Origin: Limnobacter sp.
GTDB lineage: Bacteria; Pseudomonadota; Gammaproteobacteria; Burkholderiales; Burkholderiaceae_B
Direction: 5' to 3'
DNA: 64,000 nucleotides
Assembly (NCBI GenBank): GCA_029866125.1
Contig: JARWZZ010000007.1
Span: forward strand, 124,001-188,000
Positions 55,905-64,000 of the stretch are shown piece by piece. A model generated the notes under the pieces. That model had not been told where the DNA came from, made no database searches, and saw only the letters and a list, made by a program, of their open reading frames with translations. Made by a program: the position numbers and the translations under genes. Each line of letters opens with the position of its first letter. Positions within the stretch are counted from its first letter, which is position 1.

Positions 55905-57803
55905 ATGGGTGCGATGAAGGAAACCATGGGCTTCCAAACGGAAGTCAAACAGCTACTGCATTTGATGATTCACTCTTTGTATTCCAACAAAGAGATTTTC
56001 CTGCGCGAATTGGTGTCCAACGCGTCGGATGCGTGCGACAAACTTCGCTTCCAAGCCATCAACAACGATGCGCTTTACGAGGGAAATTCCGATCTTAAAA
56101 TCCGTGTCACCTTTGACAAAGAGGCCCGCACGGTAACCATTGAAGACAACGGCATCGGCCTTTCCCGCCAAGACGCGATTGACCACTTGGGCACCATTGC
56201 CAAATCTGGCACCAAAGAATTTTTCACCCAGCTTAGCGGCGACCAGCAGAAAGATGCTGCGCTAATCGGCCAGTTCGGCGTGGGTTTTTACTCAGCCTTC
56301 ATCGTAGCTGACCAAGTCACCGTTCGCTCACGCAAAGCGGGTTTGCCAGTGGGCGAGGCCATTGAGTGGACCTCCAAAGGCGATGGCGAATTCACGGTTG
56401 AAAACATCGAGAAGGAAGCACGCGGTACACAAATTATTCTGCATTTGAAGGCAGACGAAGATGAGTTGCTTTCAGCATGGAAATTGCGTTCAATCCTGAC
56501 CAAATACTCCGACCATATTTCATTGCCGATTGAAATGGGCAAAGAGGAGTGGGACGAAGAAAAATCAGACATGAAAGCCACTGGCGAATGGGAAACCGTT
56601 AACAAAGCCAGCGCTTTGTGGGCCCGTTCAAAAAGCGAAATCACCGAGGAAGAGTACAAAGAGTTCTACAAGAACATCAGCTTTGACTTTCAAGACCCTC
56701 TGGCCTACACCCACAACCGTGTGGAAGGTGGCCGCAGTGAGTACACCAACTTGCTGTACATCCCGTCTAAGGCCCCATACGACCTGTGGGATCGCAACCA
56801 GCAAAAAGGCATCAAGCTGTATGTGAAGCGCGTTTTCATCATGGACGATGCGGAGCAATTGATGCCCCCATACATGCGGTTTGTGAAAGGCGTGATTGAT
56901 TCATCCGACTTGCCATTGAACGTGTCGCGCGAAATATTGCAGGAAAGCCGCGATGTAAAAGCCATCCGCGAAGGCTCAGTGAAAAAGGTGCTGGGCATGT
57001 TGGAAGACATGGCCAAGAACGACGCTGACAAATACACAACATTTTGGACTGAGTTCGGTCAGGTACTCAAGGAAGGCATGGGCGACGACCCGTCCAACAA
57101 GGATCGCATTGCCAAGTTGCTGCGCTTTGCAAGTACGCAAAACGATGGCGAAGCTCAAACCGTATCGCTGGATGATTACATCGGCCGCATGAAAGAAGGC
57201 CAGGACAAAATTTACTACGTCACCGCTGACTCCTACGCTGCTGCCAAGTACAGCCCACATCTTGAAGTGTTCAAGAAAAAGGGCGTTGAAGTGCTGTTGC
57301 TGACCGACCGTGTGGACGAGTGGATGCTGTCTTATTTGAATGACTACGAAGGCAAAGGCCTGCAGTCATGCGCCAAAGGCGGTTTGGACCTGGGCGCGTT
57401 GGAAGACGAGCAGGAAAAAGAAACCAAGAAAAAGGTGGAAACCGAATTTGAAGATGTGTTGAAAAGGGTGCAAGACCTTTTGAAAGACAAAATCAAAGAG
57501 GCCCGCGTGACTTTGCGTTTGACCGACAGCCCTGTGTGTTTGGTGGCGGATGAACAAGGCATGAGCGAGCATTTAAAGCGCATGTTGAAGCAGGCTGGAC
57601 AAAACGCGCCAGACACCAAACCCGTGTTGGAACTGAACCCTGAACACCCCCTGGTGCAGCGCCTGAAGATTGAAAAAACCCATTTTGATGAGTGGGTCAA
57701 CATTCTATTTGACCAGGCAGTTTTGGCAGAAGGTGGGCATTTGGAAGACCCAGCTTCCTTTGTACGCAGGCTAAATATGCTGCTGTTAACGGTTAAAGCT
57801 TAA
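55905..57803 (+). CDS. htpG: Hsp90-type chaperone HtpG
   Basis: HtpG of 632 residues, an ATP-dependent dimeric chaperone. The GHKL ATPase domain shows [40 protein letters not shown] and [11 protein letters not shown]; the middle domain has [11 protein letters not shown]; and the C-terminal dimerisation domain is complete. The ATG at 55905 has AAAGGAGAAG upstream; an ATG five codons earlier (55890) overlaps that ribosome site and is less likely. A perfect sigma-32 promoter and a downstream terminator make it a single heat-induced gene. Confidence 0.97.
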   Translation: MGAMKETMGFQTEVKQLLHLMIHSLYSNKEIFLRELVSNASDACDKLRFQAINNDALYEGNSDLKIRVTFDKEARTVTIEDNGIGLSRQDAIDHLGTIAKSGTKEFFTQLSGDQQKDAALIGQFGVGFYSAFIVADQVTVRSRKAGLPVGEAIEWTSKGDGEFTVENIEKEARGTQIILHLKADEDELLSAWKLRSILTKYSDHISLPIEMGKEEWDEEKSDMKATGEWETVNKASALWARSKSEITEEEYKEFYKNISFDFQDPLAYTHNRVEGGRSEYTNLLYIPSKAPYDLWDRNQQKGIKLYVKRVFIMDDAEQLMPPYMRFVKGVIDSSDLPLNVSREILQESRDVKAIREGSVKKVLGMLEDMAKNDADKYTTFWTEFGQVLKEGMGDDPSNKDRIAKLLRFASTQNDGEAQTVSLDDYIGRMKEGQDKIYYVTADSYAAAKYSPHLEVFKKKGVEVLLLTDRVDEWMLSYLNDYEGKGLQSCAKGGLDLGALEDEQEKETKKKVETEFEDVLKRVQDLLKDKIKEARVTLRLTDSPVCLVADEQGMSEHLKRMLKQAGQNAPDTKPVLELNPEHPLVQRLKIEKTHFDEWVNILFDQAVLAEGGHLEDPASFVRRLNMLLLTVKA

Positions 57804-57840
57804 GCTTTTAGCAAAGCCTACCCAAGAAAGTAGTGACTTT

Positions 57841-57878
57841 AAAAAGCCCCAGTCAAATGAGTTTTGATTGGGGTTTTT
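57841..57878. terminator. terminator after htpG
   Basis: The A-flanked stem GCCCCAGTCAAA/TTTTGATTGGGG, with G-T pairing near the middle, is followed by five T. The flanks let it act for both htpG and the converging gene. Confidence 0.85.
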
Positions 57879-57918
57879 CAATGTATTTTCAATGAGTTTT
57901 CAATGAGTTTTCAATGAG
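57875..57918. repeat. tandem array, 4 x 11 bp, spanning the stop codon of the unknown gene
   Basis: TTTTCAATGTA at 57875, then TTTTCAATGAG at 57886, 57897 and 57908. The minus-strand stop codon at 57911-57913 is inside the last copy. It mirrors the array at 13551-13598. Confidence 0.9.
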
Positions 57919-58414
57919 CGCTGCCGAAGGCAGATGATTCTTCCTCGCCATATTGCCAGTCCAACTTGGTACTAAGGCAATAAGCCAGCTGGAAGGACTG
58001 GTTAAAAAGCTGTTTAATCAACATCAATTCCGCCCTTGAGCCCAAACGCTCTTGCCAGTGCAGCTCAAACTGTTGATTGGATTCGTTCAGCCACACGTAA
58101 GTGGGCAGTTTTACAGCTTCCATCAGTTTGTTGAACTGGGCAAACTCGCGTTTGACTTCCCGATTTGAGTGCAAGCCATCCATGACGCTCATGCAGTGGA
58201 TGATGTCCACTTCCAATAAGTCAGGGGCGTTTTGTTGTAAAACAACCCTCGATTGAATGCCTGCAACGTCCGTGATCCCTTTTATCTCATAGATATTGGG
58301 TTGACCGGCGTTGGCGATGGTTGAGTTGGCGGTGGGATTGTAATACGGCGACTTTACGACGTTGAGCCAGCCTGCCAATATTTGTCGAACCTGATCTTCT
58401 GTCCAGTTTTGCAT
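57911..58414 (-). CDS. uncharacterised cytoplasmic protein
   Basis: A 167-residue protein that I do not recognise. It has no signal peptide or membrane helix. The N-terminal part (NWTEDQVRQILAGWLNVV) and the later KREFAQFNKLMEAV look helical, and the C-terminal half is LNESNQQFELHWQERLGSRA followed by ELMLIKQLFNQSFQLAYCLS. Codon use resembles its neighbours, so it is likely a real gene. Translation may be restrained by an 11-bp hairpin that contains its ribosome-binding site (58421-58460). It converges on htpG. No function can be proposed. Confidence 0.65.
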   Translation of the reverse strand: MQNWTEDQVRQILAGWLNVVKSPYYNPTANSTIANAGQPNIYEIKGITDVAGIQSRVVLQQNAPDLLEVDIIHCMSVMDGLHSNREVKREFAQFNKLMEAVKLPTYVWLNESNQQFELHWQERLGSRAELMLIKQLFNQSFQLAYCLSTKLDWQYGEEESSAFGSAH

Positions 58415-58420
58415 GTTTGT

Positions 58421-58460
58421 TCCGTAAGCTGTTCACCTCATTATGTGGGCAGCTTACGGA
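58421..58460 (-). promoter_or_regulatory. 11-bp hairpin enclosing the ribosome-binding site of the unknown gene
   Basis: Perfect arms TCCGTAAGCTG (58421-58431) and CAGCTTACGGA (58450-58460) around an 18-base loop. On the mRNA the 3' arm ends CGGA, 6 bases before the ATG at 58414, so the likely Shine-Dalgarno bases are paired. The loop contains GAGGTG. This looks like a translation switch, a thermometer or a small-RNA target. Confidence 0.6.
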
Positions 58461-58519
58461 CTTCGGTTCCATCAGAACTGAACTACGTGCGGGTTACACG
58501 CTTTGTGATTTCACCCAAA

Positions 58520-59137
58520 TCAGCTGCGCGTGCGCAGTTTTCCGTCTACAACCTTGATTTGATCGCCACGCTGCCAGCTGGGTGGGTCATTGAATGTAAA
58601 GGTGCGGGAGTCACCACTGTTCAGGCTTACATCCACATCATAAACAACGGTGGCACGCACTTGCTTCTCAATTTTGTTACCGGCATAAGCACCGCCAACC
58701 GCGCCCAATACAGCCATGGCTTTTTGGCCATTTCCATTACCAAGTTGCTTACCCAGCACAGCACCGGCGACACCACCTGCTACAGCACCTGCGCCAGAGC
58801 CATCACCTTCAATTTTTCTTTCGCGTACGGCTGTGACCTCGCCGCATGAGTTACACACTGTTGCTGCAGGCTTTGCTTTAGGGGCTGCAGCTACAACATC
58901 ATTGGATCTGCTAGCCGCAGGCTTGCTGGCTGGCTTGGGTTCCACGGGGGTTTGCGCTGTAAGTGCCGGCGTACCAGTGGCAGTTGTACTGCCTTCCACT
59001 TGAGCAACTTCGGGCGCAGGTAGGGCGTTGGACGAGGGCAGCATACCGGTCATGGATGCAATACCGACTCCACTTGCCAAAATCACTGCGACTGCAGCGG
59101 TAATAATAAGGGGGTGTGTTGAACGTTGAGTTTCCAT
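58520..59137 (-). CDS. glycine-zipper 2TM-domain envelope protein
   Basis: A 205-residue protein with an N-terminal membrane helix (LIITAAVAVILASGVGIASM), a Pro/Ala/Thr/Lys-rich linker (about 40-90), a short segment with CNSCGEV, and a glycine-zipper 2TM domain of the Rickettsia 17-kDa antigen type (GAGAVAGGVAGAVLGKQLGNGNG, GAVGGAYAGNKIEKQV, seen as adjacent segments). The C-terminal region (VYDVDVSLNSGDSRTF) is typical of the SlyB-like group. It is anchored by a helix, as there is no lipobox Cys near the start. A role in envelope structure is probable but unproven. A hairpin lies upstream at 59186-59206. Confidence 0.82.
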   Translation of the reverse strand: METQRSTHPLIITAAVAVILASGVGIASMTGMLPSSNALPAPEVAQVEGSTTATGTPALTAQTPVEPKPASKPAASRSNDVVAAAPKAKPAATVCNSCGEVTAVRERKIEGDGSGAGAVAGGVAGAVLGKQLGNGNGQKAMAVLGAVGGAYAGNKIEKQVRATVVYDVDVSLNSGDSRTFTFNDPPSWQRGDQIKVVDGKLRTRS

Positions 59138-59185
59138 TTTTTTCTCCTATTCACGAATTAGTCGTGTTGAAGGCATAAACGCGGC

Positions 59186-59206
59186 GTGTCATCAAATGGA
59201 TGACAC
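59186..59206. promoter_or_regulatory. 8-bp inverted repeat upstream of the glycine-zipper gene
   Basis: Arms GTGTCATC and GATGACAC around AAATG form a perfect 21-base palindrome-like site, 49-69 bases upstream of the glycine-zipper start. Six T follow on the plus strand at 59215-59220, but no plus-strand gene ends here, so it is more likely an operator than a terminator. Confidence 0.45.
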
Positions 59207-59289
59207 ACCCCACGTTTTTTGCACTTCAAGCGGTCAGGATATACCGATGTGCGGCCAAAGTATGCTTATTTGGCCACTTGTTTGACTGC

Positions 59290-60465
59290 CTATTTGCTTA
59301 AATGCCTCATTGCGCGCTCTAAGCCGGCCACCGTGAGTGGATACATGTGCTGTTCCATAATTTTATGAATAATTTCAACGCTTTGACGGTATTGCCACAA
59401 ACCCTCAGGCTCTGGGTTTAGCCATGCAGCCTTGTGGAATTTATCCAGCAGGCGTCGCAACCAAACGGCACCTGCTTCTTCATTGTAATATTCGACAGAC
59501 CCACCGGGTTGAAGCACCTCATAGGGACTCATGGTGGCGTCTCCCACCAATATCAACCGGTAATCCGAGTTGTATTTGCGGATGATGTCGTGGGTGGGGA
59601 AGCGTTCATTGTGCCTGCGGTGGTTTTTTTTCCACAAATAGTCGTACACGCAGTTGTGAAAGTAATAAAACTCCAAATGCTTAAACTCGCTGCTGGCGGC
59701 TGAAAAAAGCTCTTCGGTGCGGCGAATGTGGTCATCCATCGACCCGCCCACGTCCAGCAGCATCAGCACCTTCACGGAGTTGTGGCGTTCTGGGCGCATT
59801 TTGATGTCCAGAAACCCCGCATTTCGCGCTGTGGACTCTATCGTGTCATCCAAATCCAACTCGTCCGCTGCGCCTTCACGTGCAAAACGGCGCAAACGCC
59901 GCAAAGCCACTTTGATGTTGCGGGTGCCAATTTCAAGCTGATCATCATAGTCTTGGTACAGGCGCTGGTCCCATACCTTGACCGCACGGCGGTTGCGGGA
60001 TTCCGCCTGCCCAATGCGTACGCCTTCGGGGTTAAAGCCGTTGTTTCCAAACGGCGAGGTGCCGCCTGAGCCAATCCACTTGTTACCGCCCTCGTGGCGC
60101 TCTTTTTGCTCTTTGAGCAATTCTTGCAGGCGCTCCATGAGTTTGTCCAGGCCGCCCATGGCTTCAATGGCAGCTTTTTCTTCGGCAGTAAACTCCCTGT
60201 TCATCCGCTTTTCAAGCCAATCCTTGGGAAGCAGGGCAAACAAGTCCATTTTGCCTTCAATGCCCTTGAAGTACAGGCCAAACACCTTGTCGAATCGATC
60301 GAAAAAGCGCTCGTCCTTCACCAACGACATTTTGGATAAATAATAAAAATTATCCAAGCTGGGCGTCATGAAACCCGACTTCATGCCTTCCAGCAGGGTC
60401 AGGTATTCCTTGACCGAAACCGGAATCTTTGCATCTTTCAGCTTGTAGAAGAAATCGAGTAACAC
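59290..60465 (-). CDS. CoxE-like vWA-domain protein
   Basis: A 391-residue protein with a C-terminal von Willebrand A domain. The MIDAS line is LLDVGGSMDDH, where Asp238 and Ser242 are in place but the middle Ser of DxSxS is Gly240, as in several CoxE-like members. The N-terminal half is helical (FYKLKDAKIPVSVKEYLTLL), with a coiled patch (LDKLMERLQELLKEQKE). It works with the MoxR ATPase encoded just upstream; such pairs assemble or insert metal cofactors into enzymes or mature complexes. Which complex is targeted here is unknown. GTG start with AAGGA upstream. Confidence 0.88.
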   Translation of the reverse strand: MLLDFFYKLKDAKIPVSVKEYLTLLEGMKSGFMTPSLDNFYYLSKMSLVKDERFFDRFDKVFGLYFKGIEGKMDLFALLPKDWLEKRMNREFTAEEKAAIEAMGGLDKLMERLQELLKEQKERHEGGNKWIGSGGTSPFGNNGFNPEGVRIGQAESRNRRAVKVWDQRLYQDYDDQLEIGTRNIKVALRRLRRFAREGAADELDLDDTIESTARNAGFLDIKMRPERHNSVKVLMLLDVGGSMDDHIRRTEELFSAASSEFKHLEFYYFHNCVYDYLWKKNHRRHNERFPTHDIIRKYNSDYRLILVGDATMSPYEVLQPGGSVEYYNEEAGAVWLRRLLDKFHKAAWLNPEPEGLWQYRQSVEIIHKIMEQHMYPLTVAGLERAMRHLSK

Positions 60466-60488
60466 TGGCTAAGTTCCTTGGCTCATGA

Positions 60489-61331
60489 TTAACGCCCTTG
60501 TTTGGCCATAAAAATCAAGCGCTGGAACAAATCCACATCCTGCTCATTTTTCAACAAAGCGCCATGCATGGGTGGAATTGCGTCTTTGCCATCTTTGGCT
60601 TGCAGGGCTGCAGCTGGAATATCTTCCGCCAGCAACAAGCGCAACCAATCCAGCAATTCAGAGGTGGTGGGCTTCTTTTTCAAGCCGGGTAGGGCGCGAA
60701 TGCCGAAGAAGCTGGCCATCGCAGCATCCAGCAAGTCTTTTTTAATGTCGCCGAAGTGCACCTTGACGATTTCTTCCATCGTGGCTTTGTCGGGGAACTG
60801 AATGTAGTGGAAGAAGCATCGGCGCAAAAATGCGTCTGGAAGCTCTTTTTCATTGTTGGACGTGATGATGACCAAGGGACGATGTTTGGCTTTGACCATT
60901 TCACGGGTCTCGTAGCAATAAAACTCCATGCGGTCCAGCTCACGCAACAAATCGTTGGGGAACTCGATGTCGGCTTTGTCAATTTCATCAATCAAAAGCA
61001 CAACTGGTTTTTCTGACTCAAATGCCTGCCACAACACACCTTTGATGATGTAATTGCGGATGTCCTTGACCTTTTCATCACCCAATTGAGAGTCGCGCAG
61101 GCGGCTGACCGCATCGTACTCATACAAACCTTGCTGGGCTTTGGTGGTGGACTTGATGTGCCATTGCATCAGTTCCAAGCCCAAACCAGCAGACACTTCC
61201 TCCGCCAGCATGGTTTTACCCGTGCCCGGCTCGCCCTTGATCAGTAAAGGGCGTTGAAGGGTGATGGATGCATTGACTGCCAGCTTCAAATCATCGGTGG
61301 CGACGTACTGTTGACTACCTTCAAAACGCAT
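60489..61331 (-). CDS. MoxR-family AAA+ ATPase
   Basis: A 280-residue AAA+ protein. Walker A is GEPGTGKT (33-40), Walker B VLLIDEIDKAD (from 111), and the sensor-1 Asn is in VIITSNNEKELPDAFLRRCFF, which also carries the arginine finger. MoxR ATPases act as chaperones with a vWA partner; the CoxE-like gene follows after 23 bases on the same strand. Without a methanol- or CO-dehydrogenase operon next to it, the client is unknown. The pair is common in Burkholderiales genomes. Confidence 0.9.
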   Translation of the reverse strand: MRFEGSQQYVATDDLKLAVNASITLQRPLLIKGEPGTGKTMLAEEVSAGLGLELMQWHIKSTTKAQQGLYEYDAVSRLRDSQLGDEKVKDIRNYIIKGVLWQAFESEKPVVLLIDEIDKADIEFPNDLLRELDRMEFYCYETREMVKAKHRPLVIITSNNEKELPDAFLRRCFFHYIQFPDKATMEEIVKVHFGDIKKDLLDAAMASFFGIRALPGLKKKPTTSELLDWLRLLLAEDIPAAALQAKDGKDAIPPMHGALLKNEQDVDLFQRLIFMAKQGR

Positions 61332-61585
61332 GTTGGTTATTTCCTGTAACTTGTTATCGCTAGTTTACGTTCAAAGCTGTGGCTAGGGGCTCGACAAAGG
61401 CTGAACATTCAATCCAATTTTTGTTTGAAAACCGAGTGTTTGAATGGACGTTGGCCCCGTTCACCCGTAAAATAGCAAAGTTTTTGTCCGGCATGATATG
61501 TGATTGGCTTATTTAAAGGCTCTTGCATGGGGCTTGGCAAGCGAGTGTCCGGAAATACACATTTAATCGTTGACGAGAGAAAATA

Positions 61586-61921
61586 ATGAAACGACTTGGT
61601 TTGAAAGTTGGTCTGACGTTCGGTTTGATTGCAGCCACTTCGCTGGCCACACCCGCGTTTGCAGAAAAAGGCAACGCCCAGGCCGCACAGGACAAGAAGT
61701 CCATGTGCGTAGGTTGCCACGGTATCCCTGGATACAAGGCCAGTTTCCCAACTGTGTACAGCGTGCCCAAAATTGCCGGTCAAAGCGAAGGCTATTTGAT
61801 TGCTGCTTTGCAGGCCTACAAAAAAGGCGATCGCAAACACCCCACGATGCGCGGCATTGCTGAAACACTGACTGACCAAGACATGGCCGACCTAGCTGCT
61901 TACTACGCCACTGCAAAATAA
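61586..61921 (+). CDS. periplasmic class I cytochrome c
   Basis: A 111-residue monohaem cytochrome. The signal peptide covers residues 1-26 (ATPAFA), haem is bound by CVGCH (Cys41, Cys44, His45) and Met88 in KHPTMRG is the expected sixth ligand. The C-terminal helix LTDQDMADLAAYYA is typical of the c4/c553 group. It would carry electrons between the bc1 complex and oxidases or other acceptors. A second cytochrome gene follows 37 bases later, so both are probably cotranscribed. Confidence 0.93.
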   Translation: MKRLGLKVGLTFGLIAATSLATPAFAEKGNAQAAQDKKSMCVGCHGIPGYKASFPTVYSVPKIAGQSEGYLIAALQAYKKGDRKHPTMRGIAETLTDQDMADLAAYYATAK

Positions 61922-61958
61922 GTGTGAACCACGTTTATCCATTGACTGGAATTTAGAC

Positions 61959-62291
61959 ATGAAAAAGAATGTATTGATTGCCCTGTCGCTGGCCGTATTC
62001 GCCGTCAATGCGACTGCCGCCGACATTAATGCAGGCAAAGCCAAGGCCGAAGCACAGTGTGCAGCCTGCCACGCTGCCAACAACGACTGGAACAAGCCGA
62101 TTGACCCCAGCTACCCCAAGTTGGCTGGTCAGCACAAAGATTACTTGGCGGAGGTGCTGAAGCAGTACCAAAACGGTGGTCGTAACAACGCCATCATGGT
62201 GGGCCAGTCTGCAACTTTGAGCAAAGACGACATCAGCAATTTGTCTGCCTTCTTCGCCTCTTTGCCTGGCGATTTGTACCTGAAGAAGTAA
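61959..62291 (+). CDS. periplasmic class I cytochrome c
   Basis: A 110-residue monohaem cytochrome and neighbour of the one above. Signal peptide 1-20 (VNATA), haem motif CAACH (Cys34, Cys37, His38) and Met80 in NNAIMVGQ as likely axial ligand. KLAGQHKDYLAEVLKQY is the usual middle helix. The two proteins are similar enough to suggest tandem duplication followed by divergence, possibly as mono-domain relatives of the di-haem cytochrome c4. Electron transfer in the periplasm. Confidence 0.92.
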   Translation: MKKNVLIALSLAVFAVNATAADINAGKAKAEAQCAACHAANNDWNKPIDPSYPKLAGQHKDYLAEVLKQYQNGGRNNAIMVGQSATLSKDDISNLSAFFASLPGDLYLKK

Positions 62292-62308
62292 TGAATTTAA
62301 TTGGGTAA

Positions 62309-62755
62309 TTAGGGCTTTTGTACGATATCGCAGTGCTCAAAAATGCACTGAATGTAGCGACTGCTGTCAAAAGCCTGCCCGTTTTTCTGTTGCTGGTAAA
62401 TTTGCTCGGCCAAGCACTCAAATACCTGATGGGCCGCAGCATGCTCATCCCCCATCCTTTCACACAAAGCTCGGTAAGCACTGCGAATACCCGGTGGTTG
62501 GTCAATGCTGACTTGTTCTTCAACAGCCAAGTGCATGGACAAATGCAGGAATGGGTTGCTTTGACCCTGTTCCACCGCAAAATCCTTCGCAAGTACCTCT
62601 TCCTCTGCTTCATCAAAAGTTGAAAAATATTCTGGATGCTTGCTCATCCATTTCAAGGCAATGCTTTCGGCTTCGCTAAGGGCCTGGTCCATGTGGTATT
62701 TGCGCCAGCTGTTCAAAAAAAACAAACGGGCTTGGTCACGAGTGGGGTTAAACAT
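62309..62755 (-). CDS. DUF1841 family protein
   Basis: A 148-residue soluble protein of DUF1841. MFNPTRDQARLFFLNSWRKY at the N-terminus, NPFLHLSMHLAVEEQVSIDQPPGIRSAY and the H-x-A-H-like GDEHAAAHQVFECLAEQIYQ (seen in parts) mark the family. The His and Glu residues could bind a metal, but this is untested. It converges on the cytochrome c pair, an arrangement often seen in Burkholderiales, and lies 31 bases after the stop of the FIST-like gene on the same strand. The function is unknown. Confidence 0.88.
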   Translation of the reverse strand: MFNPTRDQARLFFLNSWRKYHMDQALSEAESIALKWMSKHPEYFSTFDEAEEEVLAKDFAVEQGQSNPFLHLSMHLAVEEQVSIDQPPGIRSAYRALCERMGDEHAAAHQVFECLAEQIYQQQKNGQAFDSSRYIQCIFEHCDIVQKP

Positions 62756-62785
62756 TCTGGGTCTAGCTCTATGAATCAGGTTTGG

Positions 62786-63868
62786 TTAATTTGAGTTGAA
62801 TAGACTCACACACAGGCGGTTATTTCTGGGGGGGCTTAGCAATTCATCCGTGTTTTCAAGCCAAGTGGCTTGCCCCAGCAAACCAATCACATGGGTGCGT
62901 GGCAAGGCCCTTATCACCTCTGCAACATCGTTTTCGTGTTCGTGGCACATCTGGGTCCGCTCAACGCCCGCCATGATAATGCCAATTTCAGGGGCGCCCT
63001 CAGAAAAGTGCTCGTTAATCAACGGGGCCCACTGCTTAAGCTCGACCGCCATGGCTTTTCCACCACGCTTTGCAAGCCTCACTTTCTGGCCCTTGCTGAC
63101 AGGTGCCGCCAAACTGAGGGTGCCGTCGGGGTTGATTGACATGACGGGGATCCACATTTCGCCTTTGCTGTGAATCACTTGCAAACGCAAGCCCACAGGG
63201 CGTGTCTGTTCGACTGGGCATTGGAGTTGGGCTGAGGCAGGTTTATTTTCCACCTTTAGCAAAAACAGGCCGTTGGTGTCTGTCACTTCTTTGGGTTCGG
63301 TTAAAAACTCCAAGCCTTCAGAGTTCAACACCAATAGCTTGCAGGCATTCAATTGCGCTGCGCTGCGTGTGTCTTTACAAGGGCGTCCGTTGTCAACTCG
63401 GGGGTTGTGTGCGTAGTTTGCACCGTAGGTCAAAAGCCCCATTACATTGGCAGGTACAGCAGGGCCAGTTTGTTCCATGGGTGACCCTGATAGACGCGCA
63501 TCGCCATGGTCAGAATCAGCAAGGCAAAGTGTTAACAGCTCGCTTTTCTTGAGGTTGGACTTGCCTGGTTCAAAATGCTCACCCAGTACCATGACCAGCA
63601 AAGCTGGGTCTTTTCCGTGGAGTTTGCCATCGAAGACCAGCCCGCTTACACATCCACCCCACACATTCATGCAGTTACTGGCACCCACACTCCATTGCGC
63701 CAGCTCAGTCAAACAGTCAGCAAAATGCGTTGTTGCCAACAAAATGACCCGGCTTACATAGTCGCTGTGGCGACGTAGTTTTGACCTTTTAAGGGTTTGC
63801 TCAACAAGGGCTTGGCCGTTTTGTAGGTTTGCTAGCTCAAAAACCTGACCGCAGATTGCATAACTCAT
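62786..63868 (-). CDS. FIST-domain-like signal transduction protein
   Basis: A 360-residue cytoplasmic protein. The N-terminal half has the strands VSRVILLATTHF, ASNCMNVWGGCVSGLVFDGK and PALLVMVLGEHF, and the C-terminal half GLRLQVIHSKGEMWIPVMSIN, GAPEIGIIMAG and NRLCVSLFNSN. The order resembles FIST N and C domains, sensory modules thought to bind small ligands such as amino acids. I am only moderately sure. It starts inside the nth stop (ATGA), so it is translated after endonuclease III, and DUF1841 follows. Confidence 0.55.
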   Translation of the reverse strand: MSYAICGQVFELANLQNGQALVEQTLKRSKLRRHSDYVSRVILLATTHFADCLTELAQWSVGASNCMNVWGGCVSGLVFDGKLHGKDPALLVMVLGEHFEPGKSNLKKSELLTLCLADSDHGDARLSGSPMEQTGPAVPANVMGLLTYGANYAHNPRVDNGRPCKDTRSAAQLNACKLLVLNSEGLEFLTEPKEVTDTNGLFLLKVENKPASAQLQCPVEQTRPVGLRLQVIHSKGEMWIPVMSINPDGTLSLAAPVSKGQKVRLAKRGGKAMAVELKQWAPLINEHFSEGAPEIGIIMAGVERTQMCHEHENDVAEVIRALPRTHVIGLLGQATWLENTDELLSPPRNNRLCVSLFNSN

Positions 63869-64000
63869 TGTATTGTTTTCTGTTTGAATTCACACAGGTC
63901 AATGATACTGCACTGTTGGCAGTCTGGCTTTCTGGCTTTACAGACATAGCGTCCATGAAGGATTAACCAGTGGTGGGCATTGAGCATGAATTCTGTGGGT
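63865..64000 (-). CDS. nth: endonuclease III, C-terminal end
   Basis: The last 44 codons of nth lie at the window edge; the rest is outside. On the minus strand the residues read HHWLILHGRYVCKARKPDC, then QQC and SIIDLC, giving the C-x6-C-x2-C-x5-C pattern of the [4Fe-4S] cluster of endonuclease III. The enzyme removes oxidised pyrimidines from DNA and cuts the abasic site. Its stop TGA overlaps the start of the FIST-like gene. Confidence 0.92.
   Translation of the reverse strand, partial: PTEFMLNAHHWLILHGRYVCKARKPDCQQCSIIDLCEFKQKTIQ

Noticed and set aside
59251-59277. Terminator of the vWA gene
   Set aside because: The GGCCAAA/TTTGGCC inverted repeat has no T-tract on the minus strand, so it is not an intrinsic terminator.
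61409-61916. Minus-strand frames over the first cytochrome c gene
   Set aside because: They are antisense shadows of the clear haem protein gene.

Overview
The window is a continuous stretch of a moderate-GC (about half, by eye) Gram-negative chromosome. Gene content and order point to Betaproteobacteria, order Burkholderiales. The supporting blocks are rimP-nusA-infB-rbfA-truB-typA, hfq-hflX-hflK-hflC-hisZ-purA, wrbA-DUF2069-yihY, rnr-rlmB-parC and scpB-rluB. A Limnobacter-like organism is my guess, but nothing here proves the genus. I see no phage, insertion sequence, CRISPR array or rRNA operon.

Bases 1-9300 are lipid catabolism and envelope genes. An acyl-CoA cassette (alpha/beta hydrolase, acyl-CoA dehydrogenase, MaoC hydratase, thiolase homologue, AMP-forming ligase) would activate and shorten an acyl chain, but the thiolase homologue has lost two catalytic residues. 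Then come a tiny Lys/Glu-rich exported protein, a TPR protein coupled to a HupE/UreJ-type membrane protein with an EF-hand loop, and an HSDL2-like SDR behind a PsrA-like operator. Bases 9300-21100 are accessory: a delta-9 desaturase with a coiled-coil tail, a solitary ModA-like protein with an SDR, a CigR/RcnB-like protein, a STAS protein, a chemoreceptor, a fused ovothiol synthase (OvoA), and a TetR/SDR/Baeyer-Villiger monooxygenase unit.

Bases 21100-52700 are mostly housekeeping: tRNA-fMet, scpB-rluB, the translation operon rimP to typA behind a leader with an intrinsic terminator, dusA, a FAD oxidase, the wrbA group, the hfq/hfl operon, hisZ-purA, a phosphoribosyltransferase, a DUF481 porin-like protein, tRNA-Leu, and rnr-rlmB-parC. 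Bases 52700-64000 hold a putative Tlde1-like L,D-transpeptidase effector coupled to a small membrane protein (candidate immunity protein), a second chemoreceptor, htpG behind a textbook sigma-32 promoter, an unknown gene whose ribosome-binding site lies in an 11-bp hairpin, a glycine-zipper protein, a MoxR/vWA pair, two small cytochromes c, DUF1841, a FIST-like protein and the end of nth.

A recurring local signature is short tandem arrays (11, 12, 13 or 15 bp, three to four copies) at gene ends. Two 4 x 11 bp arrays each span the stop codon of a minus-strand gene next to the terminator of a converging gene. The best candidates for something new are the catalytically depleted thiolase, the Tlde1-like pair, the 476-bp gap before scpB (two perfect DnaA boxes, interleaved repeats, terminator) and the ribosome-site hairpin at 58.4 kb.
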